A stretch of 64,000 bases of DNA. Source: Intestinibacillus massiliensis (GTDB taxonomy: Bacteria; Bacillota; Clostridia; Oscillospirales; Butyricicoccaceae). Of this stretch, positions 1-8,686 are shown in pieces. Location: contig JAJUJC010000001.1 of assembly GCA_029267335.1 (NCBI GenBank), forward strand, positions 496,001-560,000, read 5' to 3'. Numbering within the stretch: the stretch's first letter is position 1; the number at the start of each line of letters is the position of its first letter. A model generated the notes under the pieces. It had not been told where the DNA came from and did no database searches. It worked only from the letters and a program-made list of their open reading frames with translations. Both the position numbers and the translations under genes were made by a program.

Positions 1-814
1 CAAGTTCCTGCTTCTGGATATTATCTGCCAATTCCTGCTTTTTCTCTACTTGTTCCTTTATGTCGTCAAACTTTTTAAGCTCGTCTTCATGCCGTTGAAT
101 AAGCTCTATAGCCGCCTGAATTTCCAAATCATATTTGTGCAAAGTTTCCTTATGTAAAGAAACTTCTTGCTCACTTTTGGTTTTGCTTTGCAAAATGTCT
201 TCGTACTTATCTAGTTTTTTTAACGCCTCATCTCGCTCTTTCTCATAGTCCTTTTGAACTTGCATAAGATCAGCTATTGTATTTTCAATTTCTTTGATTC
301 CTAAAATACGTGCTATTGCGTCCTTATACTTCTCACTATTTGCAACACTATAATCATTTATTTTTTCGCCGTCAAAAAAGAAATATTGCGCCGCATCTTC
401 GTGTACTAGGGAATTAATAAAGTCCGCTTTCTCTTCAGTATCAGCAGTGATTGGTTTGCCGTTACTGATAATAGTAAGAACGCTTTCAAAGTCTTTGGAA
501 GCCGGAATCCCCTGAAATTTACCCCGTGGTTGAATGATTCTGGTAATTTCAATATCTTCGCCATTATGTTCTACAAACATTGTAACCGCTGCCTGATATT
601 GTCCCTCATTAAAGGCGTTAACATTGATTAAATCCTTTAGGTCTTCTTTCGGTCCGTACATACAGAAAAGCACGCCCATGAAGAAGCAACTTTTGCCGAC
701 ATCGTTGTTTGCAAATAGTATGCTAATGTTTTTCTCCCCATCAACAGGGAAGTCAAAATTTATTTCACCATAGTACGCACGATAGTTTTCAAAACGAATG
801 GACTTAATAATCAT
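1..814 (-). CDS. DndD-like SMC/AAA ATPase, N-terminal part (cut by window edge)
   Basis: The start codon is at 814 and overlaps the stop of the 56-aa gene upstream (ATGA), so the two are translationally coupled. About 271 codons are visible before the window edge. The N-terminus has the ABC/SMC-type layout: a beta-strand-rich opening, a Walker A-like loop at about residues 35-42 (ANNDVGKS, so the usual first glycine is replaced), then an FFFDGEKI stretch of the kind also present in the DndD of this locus, and a long charged coiled coil. As the last visible gene of the Dnd operon it probably works with the PLD-helicase in restriction or DNA sensing; that role is inferred. It is a paralogue of DndD rather than a copy. 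The C-terminal half, with Walker B and signature motifs, is outside the window. Confidence 0.75.
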   Translation of the reverse strand, partial: MIIKSIRFENYRAYYGEINFDFPVDGEKNISILFANNDVGKSCFFMGVLFCMYGPKEDLKDLINVNAFNEGQYQAAVTMFVEHNGEDIEITRIIQPRGKFQGIPASKDFESVLTIISNGKPITADTEEKADFINSLVHEDAAQYFFFDGEKINDYSVANSEKYKDAIARILGIKEIENTIADLMQVQKDYEKERDEALKKLDKYEDILQSKTKSEQEVSLHKETLHKYDLEIQAAIELIQRHEDELKKFDDIKEQVEKKQELADNIQKQEL

Positions 815-981
815 TGTTTCTTCACCTCCGCTTCTACTTCATCTGCAATAATGGTATTAAAGTCACCGCGAAAATGACGTTTTTTCTTATAAACTAATCG
901 GCGCTCAATCTTTAGAATTTCCTCCACCACCATTGGCTCAATATCTTTTTCTGTGGCGATTTTTTCTAACAACTTCTCCAT
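811..981 (-). CDS. Small charged protein (56 aa) in Dnd operon
   Basis: ATG at 981, nine bases after the stop of the helicase gene, and its stop overlaps the next start by ATGA. The product is 56 residues, rich in Glu, Lys and Arg, mostly predicted helical, starting MEKLLEKIATEKDI and ending AEVKKQ. I do not recognise a domain. Its tight packing between the PLD-helicase and the DndD-like ATPase suggests that it is a structural or regulatory partner of one of them. Coding status rests on the coupling at both ends and the full open frame. Confidence 0.65.
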   Translation of the reverse strand: MEKLLEKIATEKDIEPMVVEEILKIERRLVYKKKRHFRGDFNTIIADEVEAEVKKQ

Positions 982-990
982 ATTCACACC

Positions 991-3042
991 TCAATACTCA
1001 TAAGGATTTAGCTTATGGGCAGACAGAAACGCATCTAGTTTAGAGCGCTCCTGCATTCCATTTATTGCATCATCTGCAATTATGTTAATTCTTTTATATT
1101 GACTTTCTACCATTAATTTAGCTATTTTCAGTTCTTCGATAGAAGCAGTGCTTGAAAGCTGTGGATAGACTAAATAATCAAAAACCCATGCCTGTTTTTT
1201 ATCGGGAGCAGTACGAAGCACACGACCACGCCGTTGAATAAATTGCCTCTCTGAGGTAGAGGAACTTACAAAAATCGCGGCATCACAAGCGGGAATATCG
1301 ATTCCTTCGTCTAGACATCCAACAGCCAACAAAATCCTTCTAATTCCCATCCGAAATTCTTTGAGCATTACCGGACGCATTTTTGAAGCATCTTTATCAC
1401 CTGTGTACTCGAAGTACTGTTTATTGAGCAAATCCAATTTTTGTTTAAAGGTTCCTAGTTGATCTAGGTCGTCTCCATATATCAGCACCCTAGCCGTAGA
1501 TGGAAGAATATAAAATATTTCGTCAAAGTAATTAACTTTGTTCCCACATTTTTTTATAATTCCAGAGCGTTCTCGATACAATGATTCGAGTTGGTCTGCA
1601 TATTTCTTTTTTTGCGCTGCTTCCGTTTTGCCACTTTTAAGTGCCTGCTTTAATTTAGTGATTTTTTTACATTTCTCTAAATAAAGCTCCCATTGGTCAT
1701 CCGTTAAAGGACAGGGGATTATCTTGTAATCATATTCAACAAGGTACTTCGAACGCTGGGCATCACGAATAGAAAATTCGTATTTATTGCGATGGTAAAA
1801 GTCAAGAATTCTTTCAGATCCTTCTTCATCAAAGTTTCTTTCTGGAGTTGCGCTAAGGCCTATTCTATATCGAGGAGAAAGTTCCATAAGCCGCTGCGCA
1901 GTGGGGGATCCCATATTATGTACTTCATCACATATCATGGCAAAGCACTCTGGTTTTATACTTTGCCACTTATCCATTGCAAATGGCTTAATGGCAGAAT
2001 CGTAGGTCGAAATCACCACTGTCCGGCGTGGTATTTTTGCTTGAATCAGCGCAAGTAGCAAGTCCTGCCATTGTGGGTTAATTGAGCTGCATTTCATTAT
2101 ATAGACCGCTGGGTAAAACAATTTCACATCTCGCTCCCACTGTTCTACTAACTCTATTCCGGGAGCACAAATTAGCATGAGCTGCCAGTTCTCTACTTGA
2201 CTCATAGCGTATAGTGCCGCCTTTGTTTTACCGGCTCCCGTCGCCATCATAAACAAGCAGTTATAGTTTTTAGCGACGAATGCATCTTTGGCATCTTCTT
2301 GACATTTGCGCGGCTCAAACCCACAAATTGATTTGTTAGAAGTGCGAAATGTCTGGTCAATAGGCTCCTCTGGCGCATTTTGAATCATACGCTGGCGAGC
2401 TGCGGTGGGAAAATCATACGTGACTACACTAGGAGCCTCATTTGCCCATAGCTTTTCAAATCGTTTCAGCTTCTCTTGCACACGAGGTTCTAGCGCCGAA
2501 ATCCAACTTTTTGATACTTCGAAAGATTCCTCGTTGTCAAGCCACCCATTCAAAGTTTCATTAATTGAGCCCAAGAAGGAAACCACATTGTTATCTGAAT
2601 CACGGAAAATTCCAAATTTTTCATGAAACAGTTTTAGCTTTTGGGGTTGTCCTTTGTCTTGCCGCATACACACTTTGATATCTAGTCTGTCATTTTTTAT
2701 TAACCAGCACAGATTTTTTACATTAGCTATATTAAGGCTAAGGAACTTCTGCACCTCATTGTCGATTCTTGAGATCATCATTTCCTTGATGTTATATCCC
2801 AATGCAATTTGGCGCATATCATCTTCGCTCAAGTTTACACTGCAAATAATCCGAATTCTCCCGTTATTTTTTATAAATGGGAAAAGACCGTTAGCAATGT
2901 AGCATAGAATGGAGGAACTAAAGTAGCCTACAGCACGGCAGTATTCGATGCTCTCTTCAAGGCAGGGAATATAAAAATCATCAATTAAGTTGTTTTCTCC
3001 ACTCCAATAGGTATCCTCAAAATTTATAGATTGTAAACTCAT
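991..3042 (-). CDS. PLD-like nuclease fused to SF2 helicase (Dnd-associated restriction enzyme)
   Basis: 683 aa. Residues about 15-165 form a phospholipase-D-type nuclease domain with H140-x-K142 followed by GSIN at about 158-161, although the Asp of the HKD pattern is shifted by one. From about 245 there is an SF2 helicase: ATGAGKT (267-273), DEVH (372-375), GLSATPER and QRRGRVLR motif VI. Helicases of this build are known next to dnd modification genes, where they are proposed to restrict unmodified DNA. Here it is the fifth structural gene of the dnd operon, starting 23 bases after the dndA stop. It probably translocates on DNA and cleaves DNA lacking phosphorothioate; substrate and cofactor are not readable from sequence. 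A stand-alone anti-phage enzyme is the alternative. Confidence 0.8.
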   Translation of the reverse strand: MSLQSINFEDTYWSGENNLIDDFYIPCLEESIEYCRAVGYFSSSILCYIANGLFPFIKNNGRIRIICSVNLSEDDMRQIALGYNIKEMMISRIDNEVQKFLSLNIANVKNLCWLIKNDRLDIKVCMRQDKGQPQKLKLFHEKFGIFRDSDNNVVSFLGSINETLNGWLDNEESFEVSKSWISALEPRVQEKLKRFEKLWANEAPSVVTYDFPTAARQRMIQNAPEEPIDQTFRTSNKSICGFEPRKCQEDAKDAFVAKNYNCLFMMATGAGKTKAALYAMSQVENWQLMLICAPGIELVEQWERDVKLFYPAVYIMKCSSINPQWQDLLLALIQAKIPRRTVVISTYDSAIKPFAMDKWQSIKPECFAMICDEVHNMGSPTAQRLMELSPRYRIGLSATPERNFDEEGSERILDFYHRNKYEFSIRDAQRSKYLVEYDYKIIPCPLTDDQWELYLEKCKKITKLKQALKSGKTEAAQKKKYADQLESLYRERSGIIKKCGNKVNYFDEIFYILPSTARVLIYGDDLDQLGTFKQKLDLLNKQYFEYTGDKDASKMRPVMLKEFRMGIRRILLAVGCLDEGIDIPACDAAIFVSSSTSERQFIQRRGRVLRTAPDKKQAWVFDYLVYPQLSSTASIEELKIAKLMVESQYKRINIIADDAINGMQERSKLDAFLSAHKLNPYEY

Positions 3043-3064
3043 AGTTCCTCCTAATTGGATGAGG

Positions 3065-4249
3065 TCAGTTCAACTTTTCTATCAAAGCATTTACCGACTC
3101 CACTGTATCAACTTCAGTAAGAGAGAGTCTCAATACGCGTGATACATCCTCGCTTCTTCCAATTGCTTTCAGCACATGTGACGGCATTCCAGCAGTACAG
3201 GCGGAGCCTGTAGAAAGCGCAAAATCAGAGCTGATGCTTTTGATGAACCGCTCGTTATTGAAGCTGGCATCATGAACGATGATGCTAAATATGCCCGGCA
3301 CATGTTGTTCAGGATTTCCCAACAACTCTAACTTCTTGTGTTGGGTAATAAGTGCACGCACTTCTGTATCTAGGTCGAGAAGCGCTTTTTGAGTTTGTTC
3401 CGCATTATGAAAAGCTAGCTCAGCGGCTTTCCCGAACCCAACAATATTGTGTACCGACAGTGTTCCTGCACGCAGGCCCTGCTCCTGCTCTCCACCATGC
3501 ATATATGAGCTCATGGGAGGAAGCCCGTAGTCATCCCCTCGAATAAAGGCTGCACCAATACCCTTTGGGCCATGAAGCTTATGGGCAGATAATGATAGAA
3601 AATCAGCAGGCACTTCCTGCAAGTTGATTGGAAGCTTCCCAACAACTTGCGTTCCATCGACATGGATGAGAACTCCATGCCGGTGCGCAATATCAGCAAG
3701 ACCCGCAATATCATTTAACGACCCGATTTCATTGTTAGCCCATATGAATGAAGCCAGAACCGTGCTGGACCTTATGGCCTGCTCGAAAGAATCTAATGTT
3801 ACCTGCGCAAACTCATTAACTCCCAAAAAAGTAACTTCATACCCTCGATCCACCTTTCTAGGTTCTCCCGATAATGAGAATGTCGCATCTTGATTGGAGT
3901 AAATGTCACCGTTTAGAAATTTGCAGGTGTTCAATGTGGCGTGATGTTCTACAAGAGAAGTAATAATGTGGTTTCCTTTGTTCTCATAATACTTCTGATA
4001 ATCTGCAACGCCTTTAATAATCATATTGCTGCTTTCTGTTGCTCCGGCAGTAAATATGATTTCCTCTGGCTTTGCATGAAGGAGCTTTGCAACCCAATAA
4101 CGACTTTCTTCCACAGCATCTTTTGCTGCGGTAGCTTGGGGATAATATTTACTGGAAGGGTTTCCAAATTCCGAGGTCAAGAAGGGAATCATTGCTTCGT
4201 ATACCTCGTGTGCAATAGAAGTGGTCGCACTATTGTCCAAATAAATCAT
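3065..4249 (-). CDS. dndA: Cysteine desulfurase, DndA type
   Basis: 394 aa, full length for the NifS/IscS family. The PLP-binding lysine is in SAHK (K224), preceded by the HVDGTQ motif, and the sulfur-accepting cysteine is in TGSACTAG (C351). The enzyme takes sulfur from L-cysteine as a persulfide and would hand it to DndC. Its ATG overlaps the dndE stop (ATGA), and it lies inside the dnd operon rather than beside iscU or sufU, so sulfur donation for DNA backbone modification is the best reading. By sequence alone it could equally be called IscS-like; location decides the name. Confidence 0.88.
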   Translation of the reverse strand: MIYLDNSATTSIAHEVYEAMIPFLTSEFGNPSSKYYPQATAAKDAVEESRYWVAKLLHAKPEEIIFTAGATESSNMIIKGVADYQKYYENKGNHIITSLVEHHATLNTCKFLNGDIYSNQDATFSLSGEPRKVDRGYEVTFLGVNEFAQVTLDSFEQAIRSSTVLASFIWANNEIGSLNDIAGLADIAHRHGVLIHVDGTQVVGKLPINLQEVPADFLSLSAHKLHGPKGIGAAFIRGDDYGLPPMSSYMHGGEQEQGLRAGTLSVHNIVGFGKAAELAFHNAEQTQKALLDLDTEVRALITQHKKLELLGNPEQHVPGIFSIIVHDASFNNERFIKSISSDFALSTGSACTAGMPSHVLKAIGRSEDVSRVLRLSLTEVDTVESVNALIEKLN

Positions 4250-4626
4250 ACGGTATCACCAACTCCCAAAGCTTCTAAAACGTACTTGTCCATATTTCCT
4301 GCGTGCTTAAACCTGGACTCCAGAATAATGGCACCCCTGTCAATGTGAGCTTTTACGTATTTTGGAAAGAACTCATCGTCAGTCAAGTGCCGTCCTTCTA
4401 CTTGCTCAATAAGCACCTTAAAATATTCATCAAATTCTCCCATAATCGTTTGCCGATTAAGTTCCTGCCCATTTGTGTCGTAGTTAAACTTATCTGCAGG
4501 AGTGCCCTCCTTGAGTGACCACGCAATCGCATGTTTCACAAGGGTATACGGTTTTAGGTGTGTGCTACGTTCAATTTCACAAAAAATATTTTGTGTGCGT
4601 TTTGCAGTTTTCAATTTAAATATCAT
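4246..4626 (-). CDS. dndE: DNA sulfur modification protein DndE
   Basis: 126 aa, the usual size of DndE. The N-terminus (KTAKRTQNIFCEIERSTHL, then PYTLVKHAIAWSLKEG) has the DndE pattern of a small helical DNA-binding protein. DndE from other bacteria binds nicked DNA and associates with DndC and DndD. Start and stop overlap dndD and dndA by ATGA at both ends, so expression is coupled. Position between dndD and dndA supports the call. Confidence 0.88.
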   Translation of the reverse strand: MIFKLKTAKRTQNIFCEIERSTHLKPYTLVKHAIAWSLKEGTPADKFNYDTNGQELNRQTIMGEFDEYFKVLIEQVEGRHLTDDEFFPKYVKAHIDRGAIILESRFKHAGNMDKYVLEALGVGDTV

Positions 4627-6812
4627 GCTGACACCTCATTAAAATATCCAGGAGTCAACACAGTCTGGCCTTTGTCTGTGCTATAATCCAAAAGATATTT
4701 GTGCGCAGTATAGGGTTCCAAGATCTTTTGATACCGCCCAACAACCTCTTCGTCGGTGGAAAGAATGATTACTTGCTTACTAATTCCAGGAAAAAATAGC
4801 TTTGCAATTTGCTCTCGATGTTCAGTATCAATACGTGCAAAGGGAGTATCAATTACAAATGGAATAGACTGTCCGGATGTCTTAATGATTGCCCAGTAGA
4901 GTGCTAAAATGAACACTTGCTTTTCACCCTTAGAAAGCTGGCTTAGTTCCATATGCTTATATAGTGAAACCGGCTCTTCATCCATTAGGCTCATCTGCTC
5001 CCCGGACAAGTGGCGCCCCAAAGAATGTTTCAATTCTTGTATTGAGTTCAAATGAAAATGCTCCAGCGCCTTTTGCACTCCGGCCATCCCAAGCCGTTTA
5101 GAAAGCTCATCCCCGCCTACATTCTGAAGAAGCAGCGCAAGCTCACGAGCTGTATAGACTTGCTTTTTATAAATGTTGATATTGAAGTTATCGTCCAATT
5201 CAATCAACTCAATAAAGTCATTCTTACGAATGATTTTGCGAAATATTTCCAAAGTAAGGTTTTCAACCTGTTTGAATTTTGCGTGGGCAGCATCTTGCAT
5301 CATACAGTCCATCACCTGACTCATCCGGTCAGTATAAATATAAGCGGTCTGATCCTTTGCCAACCTGCGAAGTTCCTTTTTCTGATTTTCCAATTGAGCT
5401 TTTGCTGCATTTAGTTCGCCTTCCGCTTCGGTGAGACGCAGCATCGTCGTCTCTCTTGTGTTTTCATATTGAAAAATTTCTGCTGAGATATTCTTAATGC
5501 TAGTGAAAAAACTGTCGGCATCCACTTCTGGCAGTGCGTCTCTCAGTTGTTTTGTGAGACGATCATATTTTGCTGCGGCCTTTGCTTTGTTTTTGCAAAT
5601 ATCAATCATTCCCCGAACATCAAAATTTTGAAGTCGGACGAATGCAGAAACCACACGATTTTCTTGCTCCTGCGATAAATCGTGAATATGCTTAAAGTTG
5701 TCGATTTCAAAATTAGGCATTAGTTGCTTCGCTATTTTTTCAGAAAGCACTTCAGCAAGTCGCTTGGGTTGAACAACTTGCTCATTTTTCGGTAGTTCAC
5801 ACAAAACCTGATAAAGCATATCATTGGAAAGCTGCTGCATTACTGTTTGATATCGATTTGCTTCACGCTCTTTCCTAAGCTGAGACTTTGCAGTGTCCGC
5901 CAATTCTTTTGTAATATATAGCGGCATTAAGTTTTCTGCAAAATCACGAATTTGCTTTGCATGGTTGCTCCGAATCGCATCTTGATGCTGCGCTTGCTTA
6001 CTTAACTTTTCTCGAATCTCTTGATTGAGCCCACCGGCATTTTCAAAATTTGCTCTAATGGCATTTTCTTCGTTATGCAAGTCAGTGAGTCTCTGATCAA
6101 GCTCCGGCATAATTGTCGTTAGATGGGAAATTTCATCTGACAGCCCTTGGATTTTGGCTTCAAGCGCTAATACTTTTTCGGTAGTGGCTTGATGCAACTC
6201 ATTTCCATTTTCTAGCCCGACATAAGAATCACAGAATTTTTTGATCAGCTGAAATGTGTCATATCCACAAAGAGTGAGGACTGCGTTTTTTATATAGTTG
6301 TTGTAGCTACCGGTTGAAAAGAATTCTGCAATTTCTTCACCATCAAAAAAGAAAAAGTCAAACAAATTAGGGGGGACAAGGGAAAAAAGATAGTTTTGAA
6401 AAAAATCCATGTCTTTTGCTTTTAATAATATTCCGTCTTGATAAACAGCATAGTCTTCACTTAATTTTTTGCCGGTGTAATTCCATTCGCGATGGATGGT
6501 GTACAGGGAACAAGACCGGTCGGTAGGCATTGAAATTTCGATCTCAACAAAAGCTGTTACATCCTGTTTTGTGTACGCATCATGATTGATTAGTTCCTTA
6601 ATCTTTGCCGTATATTGATTGTTTTTATCTTGAAAGCGAAAACATTGTGGGCCATATAAAGCAAGCTTAATGGCTGTAAACAAAGATGTTTTTCCAGCAC
6701 CATTATTTCCGCCTATCAATACCACATTCTGCTCATTTTTGGTACTCAAATCAATTGTGTTTTCGCCAACATATGAACTGAAATTACAAATTCGAATCTT
6801 CTTGATCTCCAT
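4623..6812 (-). CDS. dndD: DNA sulfur modification protein DndD (SMC-like ATPase)
   Basis: 729 aa from the ATG at 6812, chosen because AAGGA lies eight bases upstream; an in-frame ATG at 6836 has no such site. Walker A is GGNNGAGKT at about residues 34-42, followed by FFFFDGEEIAEF, a long central coiled coil of roughly 200-480 residues, and a C-terminal LSKGEKQ signature with PFVIDTPFARID Walker B/D-loop. This is the RecN/SMC-type ATPase of the dnd gene set, thought to supply ATP-dependent DNA nicking or remodelling during sulfur insertion. It overlaps the end of dndC by about 29 bases and is coupled to dndE. Confidence 0.92.
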   Translation of the reverse strand: MEIKKIRICNFSSYVGENTIDLSTKNEQNVVLIGGNNGAGKTSLFTAIKLALYGPQCFRFQDKNNQYTAKIKELINHDAYTKQDVTAFVEIEISMPTDRSCSLYTIHREWNYTGKKLSEDYAVYQDGILLKAKDMDFFQNYLFSLVPPNLFDFFFFDGEEIAEFFSTGSYNNYIKNAVLTLCGYDTFQLIKKFCDSYVGLENGNELHQATTEKVLALEAKIQGLSDEISHLTTIMPELDQRLTDLHNEENAIRANFENAGGLNQEIREKLSKQAQHQDAIRSNHAKQIRDFAENLMPLYITKELADTAKSQLRKEREANRYQTVMQQLSNDMLYQVLCELPKNEQVVQPKRLAEVLSEKIAKQLMPNFEIDNFKHIHDLSQEQENRVVSAFVRLQNFDVRGMIDICKNKAKAAAKYDRLTKQLRDALPEVDADSFFTSIKNISAEIFQYENTRETTMLRLTEAEGELNAAKAQLENQKKELRRLAKDQTAYIYTDRMSQVMDCMMQDAAHAKFKQVENLTLEIFRKIIRKNDFIELIELDDNFNINIYKKQVYTARELALLLQNVGGDELSKRLGMAGVQKALEHFHLNSIQELKHSLGRHLSGEQMSLMDEEPVSLYKHMELSQLSKGEKQVFILALYWAIIKTSGQSIPFVIDTPFARIDTEHREQIAKLFFPGISKQVIILSTDEEVVGRYQKILEPYTAHKYLLDYSTDKGQTVLTPGYFNEVSA

Positions 6813-8199
6813 CCACGATTCCTTCTTCCGTATCACACAAAGATGCCTCCTGGAGCCACTGCTGTGTCACCAGTTTACCGAGAGCATCTCTTAAGCGCTT
6901 TGTATTTGAAAAATATTTATTCTTACTCGTGCTAAAAATCATTGTGTGCAGCAGTTCAAGAGGCACATTATATTGCTTTGCATACGCCTGCAATTTTGCA
7001 ACTGTGTCATCATCAAACATAGGCCGCTTTAAATGATCCCACGGCAACCGTGTTTCCATTACCCTATAATACAGATCGACTAAAGTGCGGCGTGAAAGAT
7101 CCTTTTCATTGTCCCATATTTCATCAATTGCGCGCAGCTCATCTTCAGTAATCAATTCATAGCTCATTTGCTTTTGGATGCTGAGTAGACGCTCTAAGAT
7201 CTCTTGCCGTGCTTCCCATGTAAATGGGCCAAAGCCTAATTCATTATTATTTGTCCAGTAAACAGTACCGTCTCTACGCTTTTTCTCGCGTTTTTCTGGT
7301 ACATCCCTGATTGACATGAGCCATTTGCGAAACTCAGCGAGCGGAATAAGCTCTCTATGGCCTGTTTTGATAAACCCATTTAAAGACTTATCCTCTTTAA
7401 CAACGGTGCAAACCCAGCATCCAAAGCGGGATTGTCCGCAAGTCTGTGGCTGAGCATCCTTGCTGGAAAAACCAGCGAATGGACATTCTCCGCCATCCGC
7501 GCCAGAATACAATTCGACAATTCGTCTATTGTCCCCGCCCCACGCATTCTTCATGGAGTTTTCCATTAGGATTTTCCATACATCATCCGTGGTTAGTTCG
7601 ACAATGGCAGGGTATACATAGGCCTGCTTAATAGTTTCATGACGGTTTAGCAGGCGGTCGGCCAACTCTCGTCCTTCAATTCGTCTTTTTCGAGCAATGC
7701 TTTCTTCTTTGCGTACGCCCAAAAGCACAACAACCTCTGTTTTCTCTTTTTCAATGATCTCATTGATATATGTGCCGCTGGGGGCGATCTTTAGTCGATC
7801 CGTACACCACCTAAATGTACCATTGGTCCGAGGAGTGGGGAAACCGCGACCAATTACATTAGCCCAAAACGTTGTGTCTGGGGCTGGCGTTACTTTTTTC
7901 ACTACGACGGGGAGTTTGTCTTTTTCTGCGGCTTCGCTAAGCAGATAAAGCATGTCATCCAAATATTGCTTAATCAAAGGGTTTTCCACCAGGGTATCGG
8001 AAGAAACAATGTGCACGCTTTTCTTTCGTTCATCTGGCTTTAAGTTCTTGAGCATAAGGTAAACAAGATGCGTTAGAACAGTGGAGTCCTTGCCACCACT
8101 ATACCCAATTATCCACGGCCGTTCATCCGATTGATAGACAAATTTAATTTCGTCTAGTAAGTCTTCTAATTTGTTTTCATTAAAATAGCTGTTCGTCAT
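6784..8199 (-). CDS. dndC: DNA phosphorothioation protein DndC (PAPS reductase family)
   Basis: 471 aa from the ATG at 8199; an in-frame TTG at 8211 is possible. The PP-loop SGGKDS lies at about residues 34-39 and binds ATP. A group of four cysteines (in GGECPF, QTCGQS, GCWVC) at about 232-266 matches the iron-sulfur site of DndC. In known systems DndC carries sulfur activated by DndA to the DNA backbone. The stop lies within the dndD start region, giving overlapping genes. The regulator gene is directly upstream, so the operon reads regulator-C-D-E-A. Confidence 0.92.
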   Translation of the reverse strand: MTNSYFNENKLEDLLDEIKFVYQSDERPWIIGYSGGKDSTVLTHLVYLMLKNLKPDERKKSVHIVSSDTLVENPLIKQYLDDMLYLLSEAAEKDKLPVVVKKVTPAPDTTFWANVIGRGFPTPRTNGTFRWCTDRLKIAPSGTYINEIIEKEKTEVVVLLGVRKEESIARKRRIEGRELADRLLNRHETIKQAYVYPAIVELTTDDVWKILMENSMKNAWGGDNRRIVELYSGADGGECPFAGFSSKDAQPQTCGQSRFGCWVCTVVKEDKSLNGFIKTGHRELIPLAEFRKWLMSIRDVPEKREKKRRDGTVYWTNNNELGFGPFTWEARQEILERLLSIQKQMSYELITEDELRAIDEIWDNEKDLSRRTLVDLYYRVMETRLPWDHLKRPMFDDDTVAKLQAYAKQYNVPLELLHTMIFSTSKNKYFSNTKRLRDALGKLVTQQWLQEASLCDTEEGIVDGDQEDSNL

Positions 8200-8214
8200 A
8201 TTGGAAACCAAACC

Positions 8215-8526
8215 TCACTCTTTATTGCTTTCTTCACCAATCGTTTGGAGAATTTTCTTTGAAAGCTGCTTTTTGTCTTCTGGAAGTTTCGCAAGAATAC
8301 CCAAAATTTCTTGATCGGTAGAGAAGTGTGGGGTGCCCAAAAGCAACTCGTCCAGCGAGACCGAAAATTCTTTTGCAATCTTGGCTAAGCAATCTACGCT
8401 AGGCTGGGCAATTCCATTTTCATAATTACTTATATTCTGTTGTGTTGTCCCAATTTGAGCCGCAAACGCCTTTTGACTCATTTTCTGCCGCACACGAAAT
8501 TCACGGATACTTTTCCCAATTTCCAT
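8215..8526 (-). CDS. XRE-family regulator of the dnd operon
   Basis: 103 aa. Residues about 5-60 form a Cro/C1-type helix-turn-helix (RQKMSQKAFAAQIGTTQQNISNYENG), with a short helical tail. It is the first gene of the dnd transcript and lies where dndB, the repressor of several dnd clusters, might be expected. It probably represses its own operon and perhaps the divergent gene at 8687. The operator cannot be fixed, but the 160-bp divergent gap is AT-rich with a TATAAT box at 8547-8552. Confidence 0.88.
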   Translation of the reverse strand: MEIGKSIREFRVRQKMSQKAFAAQIGTTQQNISNYENGIAQPSVDCLAKIAKEFSVSLDELLLGTPHFSTDQEILGILAKLPEDKKQLSKKILQTIGEESNKE

Positions 8527-8546
8527 ATCATCACCTACTGTTTTTT

Positions 8547-8575
8547 ATTATACAACAAGTTTTGAAAAAAACAAA
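8547..8575 (-). promoter_or_regulatory. Candidate promoter of the dnd operon
   Basis: On the minus strand a perfect TATAAT (8552 to 8547) lies about 20 bases before the regulator ATG, with a TTTGTT/TTGTTT -35-like stretch 16-17 bases further upstream. The match is good at -10 and weak at -35, which suits a regulated promoter. Confidence 0.5.
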
Positions 8576-8686
8576 GATTTTAAGTGAAATATGGAGAAAA
8601 GAAAAACAAACAACCAAAAACGCTTGTAACTGGCCACGTTCAGAGTTAATACCATACACAACAAAATTGTGGAGGTATTTTCGAAC

